From positions 1-63,317 of the forward strand of contig JAJCZF010000050.1 in NCBI GenBank assembly GCA_029262535.1: DNA of 63,317 bases, in the 5' to 3' direction. The translations under genes were made by a program, and so were the position numbers. Shown piece by piece: positions 60,304 through 63,317 of this stretch. The notes under the pieces were generated by a model. That model saw only the letters and a list, made by a program, of their open reading frames with translations. It was not told where the DNA came from and searched no databases. The stretch's first letter is position 1. The number at the start of each line of letters is the position of its first letter. This DNA comes from Deltaproteobacteria bacterium (lineage in GTDB: Bacteria; Desulfobacterota; GWC2-55-46; JAJCZF01).

Positions 60304-61734
60304 TTAGAAGTTGGCTGTGATCTTGAGGTAGCCCCAGTCTGAATCTTCGGCAATCGAATTGTCTTTGTCTATGTAGTCGCCAGTGAAGAACCTGGAGAGA
60401 CCGGCCTGAAGCTTAACAGCCTTGTTGTACTTGTAGGTAGCAACAAAGTCGATCTCGGAACCGAGCTCATCTTCGGTGTTAGAGGAGGACGCGGAAGCGT
60501 TGGTCGCTGAGCCCATCCAGTCACCCGCACCGTACCAGCCGTCCTTCTCTTCAGCGAGCTTGAAGATATGGTAGGCTGCCTGGAGGGTAAGCTGATCGTT
60601 GGCCTGCGCCTTGACGTTTACAGACCAGGACTCCATGTTTCTCCAGCCGACCAAGTCCATGTTTCCGTAGTGGAGATGGTTGGTCGGGTAGAGGTTGGTG
60701 AAGGTCTCGATGTCGCTGTCGGATGAGTCGCTGTCACCTGAGGCGAAGTCGTACTCGAGGCCTACGCGGATCTTCTGAGCTGTCGGCAGGGTGTAACCAA
60801 CCTTGGCGGCGATCGCGTATGCGTCGATGTCGTAGTTCATGCTACCGGTGTCGATGCTACCGGTCTGGAACGGTATTTCGAGGGTGTAGTCGATATCCTG
60901 GAACTTACCCTTGAGCCTTGCGCCGTATGTCCAGATGTTCTGGGAACCGTTGATGCCGCCGGCAACGATGCCGCTACCTCCGGTAGCCAATGTGTTATTG
61001 GCCGTGATCGCCGCGGTGTCGCTACCGTCTCTGAGGAGAAGGAGGTAGAGATCAAGCGTGTTGTCCGGGATGGACTTTACGGTACCGTAGATGCCGTAGA
61101 AGTTCTGGTCGTTGTCCGTGTTGGTCGGAGCAGCGGCTGTTCTCTCGGAGATCTTCGAAGCGAAGAAGTCTACGTCAAAGGTCTCGGAACCGTAGCTGAG
61201 CTTGAGGGCGTCGAAGCTGCGAGCGTTTGCACTCCACTCGAAACCGCCTATGAGTCTCTGGTCTCCGTATACGAGCTTCTGACGACCGATCTTCATGCTG
61301 AGCGGTGTGCCAAAGAAGTTGTCTACATTGATAAAGGCCTCATGGAGGTCCAGGGTGTTGCTATTAGCGCTGTCGTCGGTAAGCTTCGGGCCCTTGAGGA
61401 CGCTGTCGCCACCGGAGAGGCCGTCACCCCATTTCCTGGTGTCCTGTATCGTAATCTTTACGGTGGTGTCGTCGGTCGGCTTGGCTACGCCCCAGATTCT
61501 GGAACGCTGCTCGACATAGGACTTGGTCGTTCTGTCGGGACAATTTTCTTCATAGTATCCACATTCAGAAGCTTCTTCTTCGGGGAGCGACGGGCTGTCT
61601 TCCACAAAGTTACTGTGGTCTCTCCACTCGCCCTTTACCCAGATCTGTCCGCCAAAGTCAACGCTCGCAGTTGCGGGCATGGCCCACGCGGCGAGAACGA
61701 CTGCCATAATAGCGGTTAATAAAATCTTTTTCAT
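60304..61734 (-). CDS. Outer-membrane beta-barrel porin, alginate-export-like
   Basis: 476 residues with a signal peptide (1-23, ending PATA). The mature part has alternating amphipathic strands and ends with a C-terminal aromatic (LKITANF), the beta-barrel targeting signal. The start of the barrel (FGGQIWVKGEWRDHSNF), MKIGRQKLVYGDQRLIGG and the WSANARSFDALKLSYG block resemble alginate-export/porin families found with denitrifiers and sulfur-cycling bacteria. Substrate unknown. A ribosome site AGGAGG, a long leader and a strong terminator suggest a highly expressed single gene. Codons are the most biased of the window. Confidence 0.82.
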   Translation of the reverse strand: MKKILLTAIMAVVLAAWAMPATASVDFGGQIWVKGEWRDHSNFVEDSPSLPEEEASECGYYEENCPDRTTKSYVEQRSRIWGVAKPTDDTTVKITIQDTRKWGDGLSGGDSVLKGPKLTDDSANSNTLDLHEAFINVDNFFGTPLSMKIGRQKLVYGDQRLIGGFEWSANARSFDALKLSYGSETFDVDFFASKISERTAAAPTNTDNDQNFYGIYGTVKSIPDNTLDLYLLLLRDGSDTAAITANNTLATGGSGIVAGGINGSQNIWTYGARLKGKFQDIDYTLEIPFQTGSIDTGSMNYDIDAYAIAAKVGYTLPTAQKIRVGLEYDFASGDSDSSDSDIETFTNLYPTNHLHYGNMDLVGWRNMESWSVNVKAQANDQLTLQAAYHIFKLAEEKDGWYGAGDWMGSATNASASSSNTEDELGSEIDFVATYKYNKAVKLQAGLSRFFTGDYIDKDNSIAEDSDWGYLKITANF

Positions 61735-61752
61735 CCTATCCTCCTTGTTTTT

Positions 61753-61775
61753 CAGTATAATACTGACTGTTCAGT
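61753..61775. promoter_or_regulatory. Two adjacent palindromes before the porin gene
   Basis: CAGTAT-A-ATACTG (61753-61765) is directly followed by ACTG-TT-CAGT (61766-61775). They end 19 bp before the porin ATG, close to the ribosome site, so they could be an operator or an mRNA structure. Confidence 0.4.
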
Positions 61776-62229
61776 GTTTACTAGTTATTACTACGGTTTG
61801 ATCTATCGATTATTACGCTTGTTCCCTTTATAAAAAGCTATTCAACAAAATTTAGGCATTCGACGCTAGCCTATACCTTCACCTGCCTTTCGTTGTATTA
61901 TTTTTTAAGCCCTCTATGCGAAGCCAGCCATAGGCCGGACGCCTTTATCTATGCAACATATTAGGCAGAGACTAACATATAAAAATGCCCATATCAAGCA
62001 GTTTCTTCACTTTTTTTACTTTTTTTTTCGCCTATGGTTTCGGAGGACTCTTTAGCACTGCCAGCCGCCGGTTTATATAATGAATACTGATAGTTCGAAA
62101 GCATGCTCCCGCCTGACGATTCTACCGGCCTCCGGGCATCATAAATACGGCCTCCGAAATCCTACTTCTTAGAGAACTCATAGTCCCGTTACGGTCATCC
62201 AAGGCCAAATCCGCATCACTTAATTAGAG

Positions 62230-62257
62230 AGTCTATCATAAATTCAGTGGTTTGCAA
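62230..62257 (-). promoter_or_regulatory. Weak promoter candidate of the porin gene
   Basis: Minus strand: TTGCAA (62257-62252), 16-nt spacer, TAGACT (62235-62230). Both boxes match in four of six positions. It is the best candidate in the region but nearer promoters of another sigma class cannot be excluded. Confidence 0.3.
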
Positions 62258-62316
62258 GGTTTTTTTTATAGTTTGCTCTAGTTTTTCTTCAGAACCCTTT
62301 GTTTTTAATATTTCAG

Positions 62317-63075
62317 TCAAAGACCAGTCCTGCCGCCACTACCCGCGCCAGTCCCGTAAAGAGGGGCCAGGCCGATAACATCACCCACTATGAGCAGTAC
62401 CGGCGGCCTGAGCGCCATCTCTTCGGCAAGGCCGCTTATGGTCCGAAGCGTACCGGCTACAATAAGCTCGCCTGCCGTGGTTGCGCCCTTTACAAGGGCC
62501 GCCGGGGTTTCATCCTTCATGCCGCTGCCAATAAGGTTTCTGGTGATCTCCCCAAGGTTGGTCAGCGCCATGTAGAATACCAGCGTATGGTTAAGAGCCG
62601 CCAGCGCGTCCCACTGGAGGTCTGCTGCGCCCCTGCCAGTCATCTTATGTCCGGCGACAAATGTTACGGCGGACGATACCCGCCTGTCGGTGAGCGGTAT
62701 ATGCGAACGCGCAGACGCGCCTGAGGCCGCCGTCACTCCGGGCACTACCTCAAAGGCGATGCCCTCTTGCATAAGGAAGTACGCCTCTTCGCCGCCGCGA
62801 CCGAATATATACGGGTCGCCCCCTTTAAGCCTTACCACCAGGCCGCCCTCAAGGGCCTTATCCTTTATAGTAAGATTTATCTCTTCCTGGGGGCGCGAAT
62901 GAAATGTCGAACTCTTGCCTACGAATATACGCTCGGCGCCCGGCCTTATCATATCGAGCACGCCCTCTTCTATAAGGCGGTCATAGATTACGACATCGGC
63001 CTCCCCCAGCAGCCTTGCGGCCCTGACCGTTAGAAGCTCCGGGTCTCCCGGACCCGCTCCCACAAGATAAACCAT
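62317..63075 (-). CDS. cobA: Uroporphyrinogen-III C-methyltransferase (SUMT)
   Basis: 252 residues from ATG 63075 (MVYLVGAGPGDPELLT), with CGGAG nine bases upstream; a longer frame is not homologous. The family signature VYLVGAGPGDPELLTVRAARLL, VVRLKGGDPYIFGRGGEEA and TVVPGVTAASG-like VVPGVTAASGASARSHIPLT are present. It adds two methyl groups to uroporphyrinogen III to give precorrin-2, the branch point to siroheme, cobalamin and heme d1. No HemD domain is fused. It is transcribed apart from the porin. Confidence 0.93.
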   Translation of the reverse strand: MVYLVGAGPGDPELLTVRAARLLGEADVVIYDRLIEEGVLDMIRPGAERIFVGKSSTFHSRPQEEINLTIKDKALEGGLVVRLKGGDPYIFGRGGEEAYFLMQEGIAFEVVPGVTAASGASARSHIPLTDRRVSSAVTFVAGHKMTGRGAADLQWDALAALNHTLVFYMALTNLGEITRNLIGSGMKDETPAALVKGATTAGELIVAGTLRTISGLAEEMALRPPVLLIVGDVIGLAPLYGTGAGSGGRTGL

Positions 63076-63250
63076 AATTAAAAACTCCGTTAGTAATGAA
63101 AAAAATCCGCGCCATCGACGGCGAAACATTATCCAACGGAGCGGGCATAATTGCAAGCCATAAAAGTACCGCAGACTACGACTTGATTTAATAAAGATAC
63201 TGGGCTATCTTAAATGGTCTAAATTATAGCTTCATATAAAGGAATTACAG

Positions 63251-63317
63251 ATGCCCACAGTAATAAAGAGAGAGTTCGTTCGCGCCTCGCCGGAAAAGGT
63301 CTTTGACCTCATCGCCG
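63251..63317 (+). CDS. SRPBCC/START-like protein, 5' part (truncated by window edge)
   Basis: Only 22 codons are in the window. MPTVIKREFVRASPEKVFDLIA is the usual opening of SRPBCC-family proteins (polyketide cyclase/COQ10-like ligand-binding fold). GGA lies eight bases upstream of the ATG. The rest cannot be judged. Confidence 0.55.
   Translation, partial: MPTVIKREFVRASPEKVFDLIA

Larger units (their letters stand above)
61735..62316. other. Long leader and intergenic region upstream of the porin
   Basis: 582 bp with no coding sequence that I can support. Next to the porin start lie two adjacent palindromes (61753-61775). Further up there is a tract CACTTTTTTTACTTTTTTTTTC (62009-62030, on the minus strand an A-rich leader) and a promoter candidate at 62230-62257. 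If that is used, the porin mRNA has a leader of about 490 nt, which would be unusual and possibly regulated. Confidence 0.45.

Overview
The window (about 63 kb, GC near 50 percent) is a chromosomal segment of a Gram-negative bacterium with an anaerobic or facultatively microaerobic lifestyle. Evidence for the envelope is a BamD lipoprotein, a signal-peptide-bearing porin and periplasmic proteins. Evidence for anaerobiosis is a giant 2-hydroxyacyl-CoA dehydratase-type activase, an A/V-type ATPase, an electron-transfer-linked PyrD/PyrK pair and a block of small Fe-S and redox-disulfide proteins. The housekeeping order ftsH-folP-cdaA-ybbR-glmM-pdxJ-acpS-nnrDE-tsaE resembles that of Desulfobacterota/Geobacter-type and related deep lineages. 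I cannot name a species. No rRNA, tRNA, CRISPR array, insertion sequence or prophage gene was seen.

Layout. 1-7550: end of a CheW-like gene, bamD, an FGE-fold protein, rmuC and the 1402-residue activase with a strong promoter. 7551-12469: a periplasmic cytochrome c on the minus strand, then a plus-strand run of small Fe-S/thiol proteins (NfuA-like, 2[4Fe-4S] ferredoxin, heme-copper-oxidase-like membrane protein, DUF1858, ScdA-N/DUF542, an unrecognised duplicated protein, Mrp ATPase), separated by palindromic repeats. 12642-21089: response regulator, dut, K+ channel, pyrD/pyrK, rimI, a methyltransferase, a lytic transglycosylase, a UroD/MtaA-like protein and an AbrB-like protein. 21090-24970: metF-purQ-purS-purC-purB. 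25139-34280: complete A/V-type ATPase operon (H-I-K-E-C-F-A-B-D) with an exported ankyrin-repeat gene between A and B. 34280-48550: comEA-like gene, cimA, lysC, lpd, tsaE, nnrDE, acpS, pdxJ, glmM, cdaR, cdaA, folP, ftsH, including the c-di-AMP module. 48891-59912: tmk-holB-ricT-metG-tatD/radical-SAM, followed by a tandemly duplicated pair of membrane genes (glycosyltransferase-like plus anchored partner). 60304-63317: porin, cobA/SUMT and the start of an SRPBCC-domain gene.

The most unusual feature is a set of dispersed palindromic repeats sitting exactly on the 3' ends of genes, in several cases supplying the stop codon. One family has a 14-nt cap hairpin, either CCACAC-AG-GTGTGG or GAGGCG-GT-CGCCTC, then a TTATTTCGCG-type arm and a matching TCCGCG arm. 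The other is a roughly 120-bp imperfect palindrome with a TGATCTTTTTCCC head, found three times within 2 kb around the Fe-S genes; one copy is interrupted by a member of the first family. These repeats, the Fe-S cluster they punctuate, the ankyrin gene inside the ATPase operon, and the duplicated membrane pair beside the TatD/radical-SAM fusion are the parts I would examine first.
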